From contig NC_011886.1 in NCBI RefSeq assembly GCF_000022025.1, positions 1,684,980 through 1,748,979 on the forward strand: a DNA stretch of 64,000 nt. Reading direction: 5' to 3'. The position numbers were made by a program, and so were the translations under genes. Below the pieces are notes generated by a model, which saw only the letters and a program-made list of their open reading frames with translations, had not been told where the DNA came from and did not search any database. Origin of the DNA: Pseudarthrobacter chlorophenolicus A6 (GTDB lineage: Bacteria; Actinomycetota; Actinomycetes; Actinomycetales; Micrococcaceae). Below, piece by piece: positions 51,403 to 59,650 of this stretch. Position 1 is the first letter of the stretch; each line of letters opens with the position of its first letter.

Positions 51403-52204
51403 TTCCGGCCTCCCCGGACCCGGGTACGGGAGCCGCCACGCCAGGCGCCAACGCAGCAAGCGTGGCCCGGATGAAGTGCACCGAACCCTGGAATATCTGT
51501 TCGGCGTCGTTGTCCATGGTGGCCACGTGGTAGCTGTTCTCCAGCCGGACCAGCTCCAGGGGCGCATGGGTCAGGCCGCGGCGCAGCGCCGAGATACTGG
51601 TATCCGACACCACGTGGTCCACGGTGGACCTGTAGACCTGCACCGGTGCCGTGATGCGGGGAAGCAGTCGGGCCGTGTCCTTGAACATCTTGTTCAGTTC
51701 GTGTGCTGCGGCGACGGGAGTGCGTGGATAAGCACCTTCGTCGATGCCCGCCTTCAGGATGTCGTTGGCGATGGCGGGGGTGCTTTTCATGACCAGTTTC
51801 AGGATGCCCGCCAGCGGAGCGCGCGGGTCGTCAATGACCAGCCCGGGGTTCACCAGGACCACGCCGGCTACTGGCCGCGTGGCGGCGACACGCAACGCAA
51901 GGGCGCCGCCCATGCTGAGTCCGGCAGCGAAAACGTGCTCGCATTCGGCGTCGAGTTCCAGGAACGCTTCATCAAGGGCACCGTGCCACTGTTGCCACCG
52001 TGTGCGGGACAGTTCCTGCCAGCTTGTGCCATGGCCGGGCAGGAGCGGCATCCGCACCGCGAAGCCGGCGCCGGCAAGCGCCTGCGCCCAGCCGCGCAGG
52101 CTGTGCGGGCTGCCCGTGAAACCATGCGACAGCACTACGCCGGCGCGTGGCCCGGTGCCGCTGGTGGCACTGCTGAAGGGACTGTGGTCCGGGCCGGCAG
52201 TCAT
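51389..52204 (-). CDS. Alpha/beta hydrolase (carboxylesterase/lipase-like), copy 2
   Basis: 271 aa. VVLSHGFTGSPHSLRGWA near residue 23 is the oxyanion region, the nucleophile Ser is in FAAGLSMGGALALRVA near residue 95, and SYHVATMDND near residue 228 holds the catalytic His. The layout resembles Est30-type carboxylesterases or monoacylglycerol lipases; substrate unknown. It overlaps the upstream paralogue by 4 bp and resembles it along its whole length, so the pair arose by tandem duplication. Confidence 0.88.
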   Translation of the reverse strand: MTAGPDHSPFSSATSGTGPRAGVVLSHGFTGSPHSLRGWAQALAGAGFAVRMPLLPGHGTSWQELSRTRWQQWHGALDEAFLELDAECEHVFAAGLSMGGALALRVAATRPVAGVVLVNPGLVIDDPRAPLAGILKLVMKSTPAIANDILKAGIDEGAYPRTPVAAAHELNKMFKDTARLLPRITAPVQVYRSTVDHVVSDTSISALRRGLTHAPLELVRLENSYHVATMDNDAEQIFQGSVHFIRATLAALAPGVAAPVPGSGEAGNEQA

Positions 52205-52989
52205 GGGGTCTCCGAAGGGCTGGATTGGCGGGCATGGTCACGGAAGAACTCACTGGACCGGGCGAAGATCTCCGGCGCGTCAACGTCCAGCGTAGCCACG
52301 TGGCCGCTGCCCGCAAGTTCAACCACCTCCGTCACCCTGTCGCGCAGCCGTGCCCGCAGCAGTTCCAGGGAGGTGGGCGGTACCACCTCATCTGTCACGG
52401 ATTTGAAGACCTGTACGGGTGCCGTGACCGCAGGCAGTTCCCGGAGCGTTGCGTTGAACAGCTTCTTCAGTTCGTGCACGGCCGCCAGGGGTGTCCGCGA
52501 GTAATCTCCGTCTTCCGTTGCCGGCGCTGTTGAATGCTCTTCCGGAATGGGAATGGTGGTCCGCTGGAAGTATTTCAGCAGCCCGATGACCCGTACGCGC
52601 CGGTCATAGAAACTCAGGCCGGGGTTGACGATGCTCACGCCTGCAGTCTTGTGCCTGGCGGCGGTCAGCAGGGCCACTGCACCGCCCATGGACAGGCCCG
52701 CCACGAAACTGGTGGATGTCCTGGCGGAGAGATCGAGGTAGGCCGCCTCGAAACTGCCGAACCAGTCGTTCCACGCCGTTTGCGCAAGCTGCCGCCAGTC
52801 CGTTCCGTGGCCAGGCAACAGGGGGACTGTTACCGCGTAGCCCTGGGCGGCGAGATGCTCCGCCCAAGGCAGCACGCTGAGCGGGCTGCCCGTGAAGCCG
52901 TGGCAAATGGCGATGCCGATGTCCGCATTGGGGCCATGGCCGGGATAACTGAACGCTGCGGGGCGGGACGGTGTGCTGCTTTCAGTCAT
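52201..52989 (-). CDS. Alpha/beta hydrolase (carboxylesterase/lipase-like), copy 1
   Basis: 262 aa, paralogue of the next gene. IAICHGFTGSPLSVLPWAEH, LLPGHGTDWRQL, nucleophile Ser in FVAGLSMGGAVALLTA near residue 93, and GSGHVATLDVDAPEIF near residue 230 with the catalytic His. It has no signal peptide, so it acts in the cytosol. It starts the three-gene run ending with the small membrane protein and is divergent from an acyltransferase gene; a lipid-related substrate is inference. Confidence 0.88.
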   Translation of the reverse strand: MTESSTPSRPAAFSYPGHGPNADIGIAICHGFTGSPLSVLPWAEHLAAQGYAVTVPLLPGHGTDWRQLAQTAWNDWFGSFEAAYLDLSARTSTSFVAGLSMGGAVALLTAARHKTAGVSIVNPGLSFYDRRVRVIGLLKYFQRTTIPIPEEHSTAPATEDGDYSRTPLAAVHELKKLFNATLRELPAVTAPVQVFKSVTDEVVPPTSLELLRARLRDRVTEVVELAGSGHVATLDVDAPEIFARSSEFFRDHARQSSPSETP

Positions 52990-53101
52990 GCCTACATCGT
53001 GTCACTGTTCCGGATAAATCTCACTAGAGTAGGGTTGCATCTGAACTGCTGAAACAGGCCCGGAGCGGCGCCTGGGGCCGACCTTCCGAGAGGTTCACCG
53101 C

Positions 53102-53869
53102 GTGTTTTATTGGGTCATGAAGAGGATCTTCCTCGGTCCTGTTCTGAAGCTTCTTTTCCGCCCCTGGGTCAAGGGCCTGGACAATATTCCGGCCGAGGGC
53201 GCCGCGATCATCGCCTCGAACCACCTGTCGTTTTCCGACTCCATCTTCATGCCGCTGATGGTCCGCCGGCCGGTGGTATTCCTGGCCAAGTCCGAATACT
53301 TCACCGGCACCGGAATCAAGGGCCGCCTGACAGCGCTCTTCTTCCGGCTCACCAACCAGTTGCCCATGGACAGGTCCGGCGGCGCAGCCTCTGCGGCTTC
53401 CCTCAGCGCCGGCATGGACGTACTGACCCACGGCGGGTTGCTGGGGATTTACCCGGAAGGCACGCGGAGTCCCGATTCCAAGCTGTACCGGGGCAAGGTG
53501 GGGGTCGCCAGGCTGGCCCTCCAGGCCGGGGTCCCCGTCATTCCCGTAGCGATGATCGGCACGGACAAGGTGCAACCCATCGGAAAGCGGCTCCCTAACA
53601 TCCGGCGGATCGGCATGATCTTCGGTGAACCGCTCGACTTCAGCAGCTGCCGGGAGCAGGCCGAGGACCGCGGCACCCAGCGGACAGTGGCGGACCGCAT
53701 CATGCTGGAACTGCAGCGGCTTTCCGGGCAGGAATACGTGGACGAATACGCTGCCGTGGTGAAGCTGCGCCTCGCCGGAAAGCCCGCCGAGCCTGCCGCC
53801 CCGGCGGAGCCGCTGGCGTCCCCGCCGGCCGGTGGAGATGACTCCGGCGGGGAGCCGGCGGCACGGTGA
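53102..53869 (+). CDS. 1-acylglycerol-3-phosphate acyltransferase (PlsC family), Rv2182c-like
   Basis: 255-aa acyltransferase starting at GTG (MFYWVMKRIFLGPVLKLLFR). The catalytic NHLSFSDSIFMP (HX4D) is near residue 38 and the GIYPEGTRSPDSKLYRGK motif near residue 116. The last 35 residues are a Pro/Ala-rich tail (PAEPAAPAEPLASPPAGGDD). The neighbouring class II aroG and PASTA kinase genes match the Rv2182c-Rv2176 region. TAGAGT and TAGGGT hexamers at about 53023-53034 could be -10 boxes. Confidence 0.89.
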   Translation: MFYWVMKRIFLGPVLKLLFRPWVKGLDNIPAEGAAIIASNHLSFSDSIFMPLMVRRPVVFLAKSEYFTGTGIKGRLTALFFRLTNQLPMDRSGGAASAASLSAGMDVLTHGGLLGIYPEGTRSPDSKLYRGKVGVARLALQAGVPVIPVAMIGTDKVQPIGKRLPNIRRIGMIFGEPLDFSSCREQAEDRGTQRTVADRIMLELQRLSGQEYVDEYAAVVKLRLAGKPAEPAAPAEPLASPPAGGDDSGGEPAAR

Positions 53870-53981
53870 CCGCCTGCCCGGCGGACGGGTGTGCCCGCGC
53901 CGTCGATCCGTTGTGACGCAGGGGCCGGGAACCGTGACGGCACGGTGTCCAGCCGACCTGCGCGGACGCTAGTCTTAGATG

Positions 53982-55373
53982 GTGACTCAGCTATCTGCAA
54001 ACCCCGCCTTTCCGCTGTCCGGCAACTCCCAAAGCGGCGCCGCCACCTATCCCGGACTTGACGACTGGCGGGAGCTGCCCATCTCGCAGCAGCCCAGCTG
54101 GCAGGACAGGGAGGTGTTCGATGCCTCCGTGAAGGAGCTCTCGGTGCTTCCCCCGTTGGTGTTCGCTGGCGAAGTGGACGTGCTCCGGGAGCGCCTGGCC
54201 GCAGCAGCGCAGGGCAAGGCATTCCTCCTGCAGGGCGGCGACTGCGCGGAAACCTTCGAGGCAGCCACGGCAGACAAGATCAGCGCGCGGGTGAAGACCA
54301 TCCTCCAGATGGCGGTGGTGCTGACCTACGGTGCGGCCATGCCCGTGATCAAGATGGGCCGGATGGCAGGGCAGTTCGCCAAGCCCCGTTCCTCCAACGA
54401 CGAAACCCGGGACGGCGTGACCCTTCCGGCCTACCGGGGCGACATCGTCAACGGATACGAATTCACCCCCGAGTCCCGTGGCCACGACGCGTCCCGGATG
54501 CTGCGGGCCTACCACACCTCCGCGTCCACCCTGAACCTCATCCGGGCGTTCACGCAGGGCGGTTTCGCCGACCTCCGGTCCGTCCACCAGTGGAACAAGG
54601 GTTTCACCGAGAACCCCGCGCACGCCCGCTACGAATCGCTGGCGCGCGACATCGACCGCGCCATCAAGTTCATGGACTCCTGCGGCGCGGACTTCGAGGC
54701 CCTCAAGCGGGTGGAGTTCTTCGCCAGCCACGAAGCGCTGCTGCTCGATTACGAACGCGCACTGACCCGGATCGACTCGCGGACGGGCTTCCCCTACGAC
54801 ACGTCGGCCCACTTCCTGTGGATCGGGGAGCGGACCCGCGAACTCGACCACGCCCACGTCGATTTCCTGTCGCGGGTGCGCAACCCCATCGGCGTGAAGC
54901 TCGGCCCGTCCACCACCGGCGACGACGCCCTGCGGCTGATCGACAAGCTGGACCCGGAACGCGAACCGGGCCGCCTGACCTTCATCACCCGCATGGGGGC
55001 CGGCAACATCCGTGAAAAGCTGCCCGCTGTCGTCGAAAAGGTCACGGCGTCCGGCGCGCAGGTCCTGTGGGTCACCGACCCCATGCACGGCAACACGGTC
55101 ACCTCACCGAACGGGTACAAGACCCGCAACTTCGACGACGTCATCGACGAAGTGCGCGGCTTCTTCGAGGTGCACCACGCCCTGGGTACCGTGCCGGGCG
55201 GCCTGCACGCCGAGATGACCGGCGACGACGTTGCGGAGTGCCTGGGCGGCGCGGACCCGATCGACCAGGACGCGTTCCTGGACCGTTACGAGTCCGTCTG
55301 CGATCCCCGCCTGAACCACATGCAGTCGCTCGAAATGGCCTTCCTGGTGGCCGGGGCACTCGCCAAGAACTGA
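53982..55373 (+). CDS. aroG: Class II 3-deoxy-7-phosphoheptulonate synthase
   Basis: 463-aa DAHP synthase of the plant/mycobacterial type II, the first step of the shikimate pathway. The GTG at 53982 is preferred over the ATG at 53979 because TAGTCT (53970-53975) then lies 6 nt upstream, the spacing seen at other leaderless starts here. Motifs: FLLQGGDCAETFEA near residue 78 (metal-binding Cys), GRMAGQFAKPRS near residue 125, HFLWIGERTRELDHAHVDFL near residue 275, WVTDPMHGNTVTSPNGYKTR near residue 365. tyrA in the same window uses a later product of this pathway. Confidence 0.94.
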   Translation: MTQLSANPAFPLSGNSQSGAATYPGLDDWRELPISQQPSWQDREVFDASVKELSVLPPLVFAGEVDVLRERLAAAAQGKAFLLQGGDCAETFEAATADKISARVKTILQMAVVLTYGAAMPVIKMGRMAGQFAKPRSSNDETRDGVTLPAYRGDIVNGYEFTPESRGHDASRMLRAYHTSASTLNLIRAFTQGGFADLRSVHQWNKGFTENPAHARYESLARDIDRAIKFMDSCGADFEALKRVEFFASHEALLLDYERALTRIDSRTGFPYDTSAHFLWIGERTRELDHAHVDFLSRVRNPIGVKLGPSTTGDDALRLIDKLDPEREPGRLTFITRMGAGNIREKLPAVVEKVTASGAQVLWVTDPMHGNTVTSPNGYKTRNFDDVIDEVRGFFEVHHALGTVPGGLHAEMTGDDVAECLGGADPIDQDAFLDRYESVCDPRLNHMQSLEMAFLVAGALAKN

Positions 55374-55395
55374 CGACAGCGTCCGAAAAGGGCGC

Positions 55396-55434
55396 CAGGA
55401 GGCGCGGGCCGGGTCATCCGGGCCGCGCCTCCTG
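55396..55434. terminator. Bidirectional terminator between aroG and the PASTA kinase gene
   Basis: CAGGAGGCGCGG (55396-55407) pairs perfectly with CCGCGCCTCCTG (55423-55434) between two convergent genes; the loop has further GC pairing. There is no T-tract. Confidence 0.65.
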
Positions 55435-55449
55435 TACGTCCGAGGCCCT

Positions 55450-57573
55450 CTACACCACGGTCAGGGTGATGACGGACCCTTCGGGAACTTCAGTGTCCAC
55501 CGGATCCTGGTCCCTGACGGTGCCGAAGAATCCGCCAAGGACCTTGTTGAGCCGGACGTCGAATCCGAGCTTCCGCAGTGCTTGTTCGGCCTCCCCGGCC
55601 TGCTTGCCGATAAAGCTTGGGACTTCCACCATCCGGGGACCCTTCGAAATGGTCAGGGTGACCGTTCCGCCGCGGGTCAGCGTCCCGTTGGCAGGACTTT
55701 GGCTGACCACGGCGCCTTCGGGGACCTTCCTGTCGAAGACCTCGTCCTTGGCGACCTCCGCCTTCAGGCCTGCTGCCTCGATGGCGTCAACTGCCTGGTT
55801 TTCCGTTTTTCCCACCACTGAGGGAACGGCAATGGGTTCGGGGCCCTTGGAGACCACCATTGCCACCGCGGTGCCCCGCCGGGCAGGAGTGCCGGCCGCA
55901 GGATCCTGCGAGAGCACCGTCCCCGCCGATGCCTCCTCGTCAAACTGTTCGGTTACTTTGCCCAGCGCCATTCCGGCAGCGTTGAGGGCGCTTTTGGCCT
56001 CGTCGAGGGAGCCGGCCGTCAGTTGCGGCAGAGGGTAAAGCTGGGGGCCCTTCGATACCAGCAGTGAAACCGGCTGGAACTTGCGGATCTCCGCCCCTGC
56101 CTGCGGGTCGCTGCCCACTACCCGGCCGCTGGGAACGGCATCATCGAAGACGTCGCTGGTGGTCGAACGGAATCCTGCATCGCTCAGCAGTTGCTGGGCC
56201 TCCGCTACGGTCCTGTTGGCCACCGCCGGTATGGCTGCCGCCGCGCCCGGACCCATCCCGAAGAACCAGCCCGCTCCGGTGGCAAGCAGCGCAGCAATTA
56301 CGAGGACGATGATCCAGAGAATGCCCCTCCGCCGCGGGTTGCCTTCGCGCAGGCTTCGGGCCGGTGTGGCGGCAGCCCGTGCGCGGGCCTTCTCCTCGTC
56401 TTTGTCTGCCTTGCGCTGGGCCCGCTTGCTCAGTGCGGGGGGAGCCGGGGCCCAGGCGGGACTGTCGTCCTCGCCGGGTGGGGTGAGGGTGTGGCCGGTG
56501 CGGGGTGCCGGCGTCGGGTTGCGGGCGGCCGTGGCATTGCCTGCCGGCTGGTAGGGAGGCGGCGCCGGACGGCCGGCGGGCATGACGGATGTTTGATTAC
56601 TGATGTGCGGGATGAACTCGGTATGGCTGGGCCCGGCTGATTGATCCGCCGTGCCGGGCAGTCCCGCCGTGCCGGGAAGGCCGCGATGGGGGGCTCCCAG
56701 TGCTGCCGGCGGCTGCAGGTCGAGTTCTGAATCTGTCAGGTTGGTGCGAATGTGGCGTAGTTCCTGCAGCAGTGCGCTGCCATCAACCGGGCGGTTCTCG
56801 GGATCGTTCGCAGTGCACCACTGCACCAGTTCATCCACTTCAGCTGCAAGGCCCGGAACGAGCGCGGACGGGGGACCCACCGTGCTGTTGACGTGCTGGT
56901 AGGCCACCTGGATGGGTACGTCCCCGCCAAAGGGCTGCTTGCCGGTCAGCATTTCGTAAAGCATGATGCCAACGGAGTAGACGTCACTGCGCGCATCGGC
57001 TGGCCGGCCCAGTACCAACTCGGGGGAGAGGTAGGCAACGGTTCCAATCAGCGCTCCGCTGCTGGTTGACGTCGTCACGGCCCGGGCAAGGCCAAAGTCG
57101 CCCACCTTGATCCGGCCGTCGTCGGCAATCAGGACGTTCTCGGGTTTGACGTCCCGGTGGATGAAACCGGCGGCGTGCGCCGCCGCCAGGCCTTCCACCA
57201 CCGGATCTATCAGGGCCAGCGCCAGTCGGGGCGGCAGTGCGCCTTTGTCAGTAATGACGTCCCGCAGGGTGTGTCCCTTGATGTACTCCATGACCAGGTA
57301 CGTCGTGTGGCCGTCGTTGCCCTGGTCGAGGACACCCACCACGTGGGGATGGGACAGCTTGGCAGCGGCCTTGGCTTCCCGGCCCAGCCTGCCCACGAAA
57401 CTTTCGTCGGCGGAGAAGTGGGGATGCAGTACTTTCAGGGCCACATCGCGTTCCAGCCGCTGGTCCTCGGCAAGGTACACAGTGGACATGCCGCCCCGCG
57501 CCAGCTTGGATTTGATGGCGTAGCGGTTATCCACCAGCGTTCCTACAAGGGGGTCAGACACGTTTTCCTGCAC
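55450..57573 (-). CDS. Ser/Thr protein kinase with four PASTA domains (PknB/PknL-like)
   Basis: 707-aa membrane receptor kinase. Kinase domain: residues about 15-275 (LARGGMSTVYLAEDQ, Lys in VALKVLHPH, HRDVKPENVLI, VGDFGLARAV). A Pro-rich juxtamembrane segment leads to one membrane helix (ILWIIVLVIAALLATGAGWF) near residue 425, then four extracytoplasmic PASTA repeats that in relatives bind muropeptides. GTG start; TAGGAT (57585-57580 on the minus strand) lies 6 nt upstream, suggesting a leaderless mRNA. Next to aroG and near an Rv2175c-type gene it corresponds to PknL in position, but PknL lacks PASTA domains, so domain content is PknB-like. Confidence 0.93.
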   Translation of the reverse strand: MQENVSDPLVGTLVDNRYAIKSKLARGGMSTVYLAEDQRLERDVALKVLHPHFSADESFVGRLGREAKAAAKLSHPHVVGVLDQGNDGHTTYLVMEYIKGHTLRDVITDKGALPPRLALALIDPVVEGLAAAHAAGFIHRDVKPENVLIADDGRIKVGDFGLARAVTTSTSSGALIGTVAYLSPELVLGRPADARSDVYSVGIMLYEMLTGKQPFGGDVPIQVAYQHVNSTVGPPSALVPGLAAEVDELVQWCTANDPENRPVDGSALLQELRHIRTNLTDSELDLQPPAALGAPHRGLPGTAGLPGTADQSAGPSHTEFIPHISNQTSVMPAGRPAPPPYQPAGNATAARNPTPAPRTGHTLTPPGEDDSPAWAPAPPALSKRAQRKADKDEEKARARAAATPARSLREGNPRRRGILWIIVLVIAALLATGAGWFFGMGPGAAAAIPAVANRTVAEAQQLLSDAGFRSTTSDVFDDAVPSGRVVGSDPQAGAEIRKFQPVSLLVSKGPQLYPLPQLTAGSLDEAKSALNAAGMALGKVTEQFDEEASAGTVLSQDPAAGTPARRGTAVAMVVSKGPEPIAVPSVVGKTENQAVDAIEAAGLKAEVAKDEVFDRKVPEGAVVSQSPANGTLTRGGTVTLTISKGPRMVEVPSFIGKQAGEAEQALRKLGFDVRLNKVLGGFFGTVRDQDPVDTEVPEGSVITLTVV

Positions 57574-57593
57574 CCTCCGATCCTAGTTGCAAA

Positions 57594-57632
57594 GGAACGG
57601 GTCCGGACCGTCAACCGGCCCGAACCCGTTCC
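57594..57632 (-). terminator. Terminator after the LysM transglycosylase gene
   Basis: GGAACGGGT (57594-57602) pairs with ACCCGTTCC (57624-57632), with inner CCGG pairing, between the LysM gene stop and the kinase start on the same strand. Confidence 0.55.
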
Positions 57633-57674
57633 ATCAGCGGCTGCCGGCGCCGTCAATCCGGGCCGGCCAAGGCT

Positions 57675-59045
57675 CTAGCCGAAGTTCTTCTGGTGTGCCT
57701 TGATGGCCGCCACGTAGGCCTTGGTGTCGTCGTACATCCCGTACTTGCTGACCGAATACTGGCCCTGGTAGTAGCCTGCGATGGCCGTGTCCCGGTCCTT
57801 GCTGGTAGCAAGGAGCTGACGGATGATGGCGACACCTGCCGTGGCGTTGTCATACGGATCAAGCAGGTTCAGTTTGCGGCCCACCAGGTCCGAGGCCCAC
57901 TGGCCGGAGCTGGGAATGACCTGCATGGTCCCGATGGCGTTGGCGGGGGAGACCGCGCGCTGGTTGAATCCGGACTCCTGGTAGGCGAACGCCAAAGCCA
58001 GTGACGGCTCAACACCCATGCGGCGGGCGGTGTCCGCCACGATGTTCTGCATCTCGGCCCGGGAGGGGACCGGGGAAGCATTCAGCAGGGCTTTGTTCTC
58101 GTTGGCGGAGCTCACCACCGCCGGCGGATAGGTGAACCCCAGGAAGGAACTCGGTACCAGTGGGGCGGCGGGCGCTGCCGGCTGCGAAGCAGCAGGCTGC
58201 GAGCCCGAGCCGGGGACCTTCAGTTTGTTGCCCGGGTAAATGATGGAGCCGAGGTTCAGCCCGTTCGCGGAAAGGAGCTCGGGCAGCTTCACCCCATGGC
58301 GCGATGCGATGGCGGACAGGGTGTCGCCCGCCTTGACGGTGTAGGAGCCGGAAGCCGGAGCCTGCGGGGCTGACGTGTTGGCCAGTGACGCCGCCGGTGC
58401 CGCCGCGGGGGCCGCAGGTGCCTGTGACCCTGCGCCCACCTTGATCTTCTGGCCGGGATAAATGATGGACCTCATGTTGAGGTTGTTCCAGCTGAAGACG
58501 TCCCCAAGGCTGACATTGTGCCGGGCAGCGATGGCGCCCAACGTGTCACCGGACTTGACGGTGTAAGTGGCGCCGCCGGCAGAAGCCGGGGCAGCGGCAG
58601 GCGCGGCGGGGGCCGGTGCTGCCGCGGCAGGGCTTCCGGACAGCTTGATCTTCTGCCCCGGGTAAATGATGGTGTTCGCCTGCAGATTGTTCAGCCTGAG
58701 CACTTCCCCGGTGTTCAGGTTGAATTTTCCGGCGATGGCGCTGATCGTGTCTCCACGGGCCACCGTATATTCGGCCGGCGCCGAATTCTGTGCGGGTTTA
58801 AACGCTGCCGGAATCGTGGTGGAAACGGATGATGCCGGAATGATCGCGGCAGCAGCCTGGGCGGCTGCGTGCGCGTTCATGGCCGCGGTCAGGGTCGCGG
58901 GGAGTGATTTGGCCGGTTGTTGGGCAGTGGCCGGCTGTGCGAGGGCCAGGGACGACAGGACGACCGCCGGCAGTGCCGCCGTCGTCGCAGCAATCATCGG
59001 CAAGCTCGGCCTGGGGGGTTGCTTCGGCGAGCGGGACATCGTCAT
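57675..59045 (-). CDS. Secreted lytic transglycosylase with three LysM domains
   Basis: 456 aa. The ATG at 59045 has AGAGGA about 9 bp upstream. A signal peptide (MIAATTAALPAVVLSSLALA region, cleavage after ATAQQ or nearby) is followed by three LysM peptidoglycan-binding repeats (YTVARGDTISAIAGKFNLNT, YTVKSGDTLGAIAARHNVSL, YTVKAGDTLSAIASRHGVKL) with Ala/Pro linkers, then a C-terminal SLT domain from about residue 335 (catalytic Glu in LALAFAYQESGFNQRAVSPA, then AIGTMQVIPSSGQWASDLVG). It cleaves or remodels peptidoglycan outside the membrane, next to a PASTA kinase that senses it. Confidence 0.93.
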   Translation of the reverse strand: MTMSRSPKQPPRPSLPMIAATTAALPAVVLSSLALAQPATAQQPAKSLPATLTAAMNAHAAAQAAAAIIPASSVSTTIPAAFKPAQNSAPAEYTVARGDTISAIAGKFNLNTGEVLRLNNLQANTIIYPGQKIKLSGSPAAAAPAPAAPAAAPASAGGATYTVKSGDTLGAIAARHNVSLGDVFSWNNLNMRSIIYPGQKIKVGAGSQAPAAPAAAPAASLANTSAPQAPASGSYTVKAGDTLSAIASRHGVKLPELLSANGLNLGSIIYPGNKLKVPGSGSQPAASQPAAPAAPLVPSSFLGFTYPPAVVSSANENKALLNASPVPSRAEMQNIVADTARRMGVEPSLALAFAYQESGFNQRAVSPANAIGTMQVIPSSGQWASDLVGRKLNLLDPYDNATAGVAIIRQLLATSKDRDTAIAGYYQGQYSVSKYGMYDDTKAYVAAIKAHQKNFG

Positions 59046-59109
59046 GTAAGGAATCCTCTTCTCAACTGCGGGGAGCGGACGGGGGTGCCGCGTTAATGCT
59101 TGATACTAC

Positions 59110-59133
59110 TGTTACTCGAGTGATGTTTGTTAC
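59110..59133 (-). promoter_or_regulatory. Direct GTAACA repeats upstream of the LysM gene
   Basis: Minus-strand GTAACA occurs at 59133-59128 and 59115-59110, 18 bp apart, each next to a CACTCG/CTCGA motif, 65-88 bp before the LysM gene start. MtrA-type regulators of cell-wall genes bind GTAAC direct repeats, but with a 6-bp spacer, so this is only a possibility. Nothing else is seen between 59046 and 59287. Confidence 0.35.
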
Positions 59134-59287
59134 GAGTGTGAACAGTGAGAATCTCTCATGAATTCGCAGTTAGCACAAGAATTCGCGCTTTTGCCGTAAG
59201 GAAGAATTTCGGAGTGTCCGCAGGTCAGGAGTATTGGGTTCGTGAAGCGACTAGGCGACGGGCCGCGCACCGTGGCAACCTTGATCC

Positions 59288-59641
59288 GTGAGTAACGTAG
59301 AAAACCTCGTGGGCGAATGGTTGCCCCTCCCCGATGTCGCCCAATTGCTGAATGTTTCCATTACCAGGGTCCATGGCCTGATTGATGAGCGTGCCCTCGT
59401 GGCTGTGCGTGTGGGCGAACGGAATATCCGTTCAGTACCCGCAGAATTCCTCCAGGACGGCCAGGTGGTGGAGAGCCTCAAAGGCACCATTGTGGTCCTG
59501 GCCGACGCCGGCTACTCCGACGAAGACCTGATCATCTGGCTGTTCACTCCGGACGAGTCGCTGCGTGGCAGGCCGATTGACGCCCTCCGTGAGGGCCGGA
59601 AGACCGAGATCCGGCGCAGGGCGCAGACCCTGGCCTGGTAA
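59288..59641 (+). CDS. Rv2175c-family DNA-binding protein
   Basis: 117-aa protein starting at GTG. An N-terminal helix-turn-helix (WLPLPDVAQLLNVSITRVHG) is followed by LIDERALVAVRVGERNIRSV and a C-terminal domain ending in DESLRGRPIDALREGRKTEI. In M. tuberculosis Rv2175c binds DNA and is phosphorylated by PknL on an N-terminal Thr; here that extension is short and I see no equivalent Thr. It lies near the PASTA kinase and the polyprenyl synthase gene, as in mycobacteria. Confidence 0.88.
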   Translation: MSNVENLVGEWLPLPDVAQLLNVSITRVHGLIDERALVAVRVGERNIRSVPAEFLQDGQVVESLKGTIVVLADAGYSDEDLIIWLFTPDESLRGRPIDALREGRKTEIRRRAQTLAW

Positions 59642-59650
59642 TTGCTGTCC

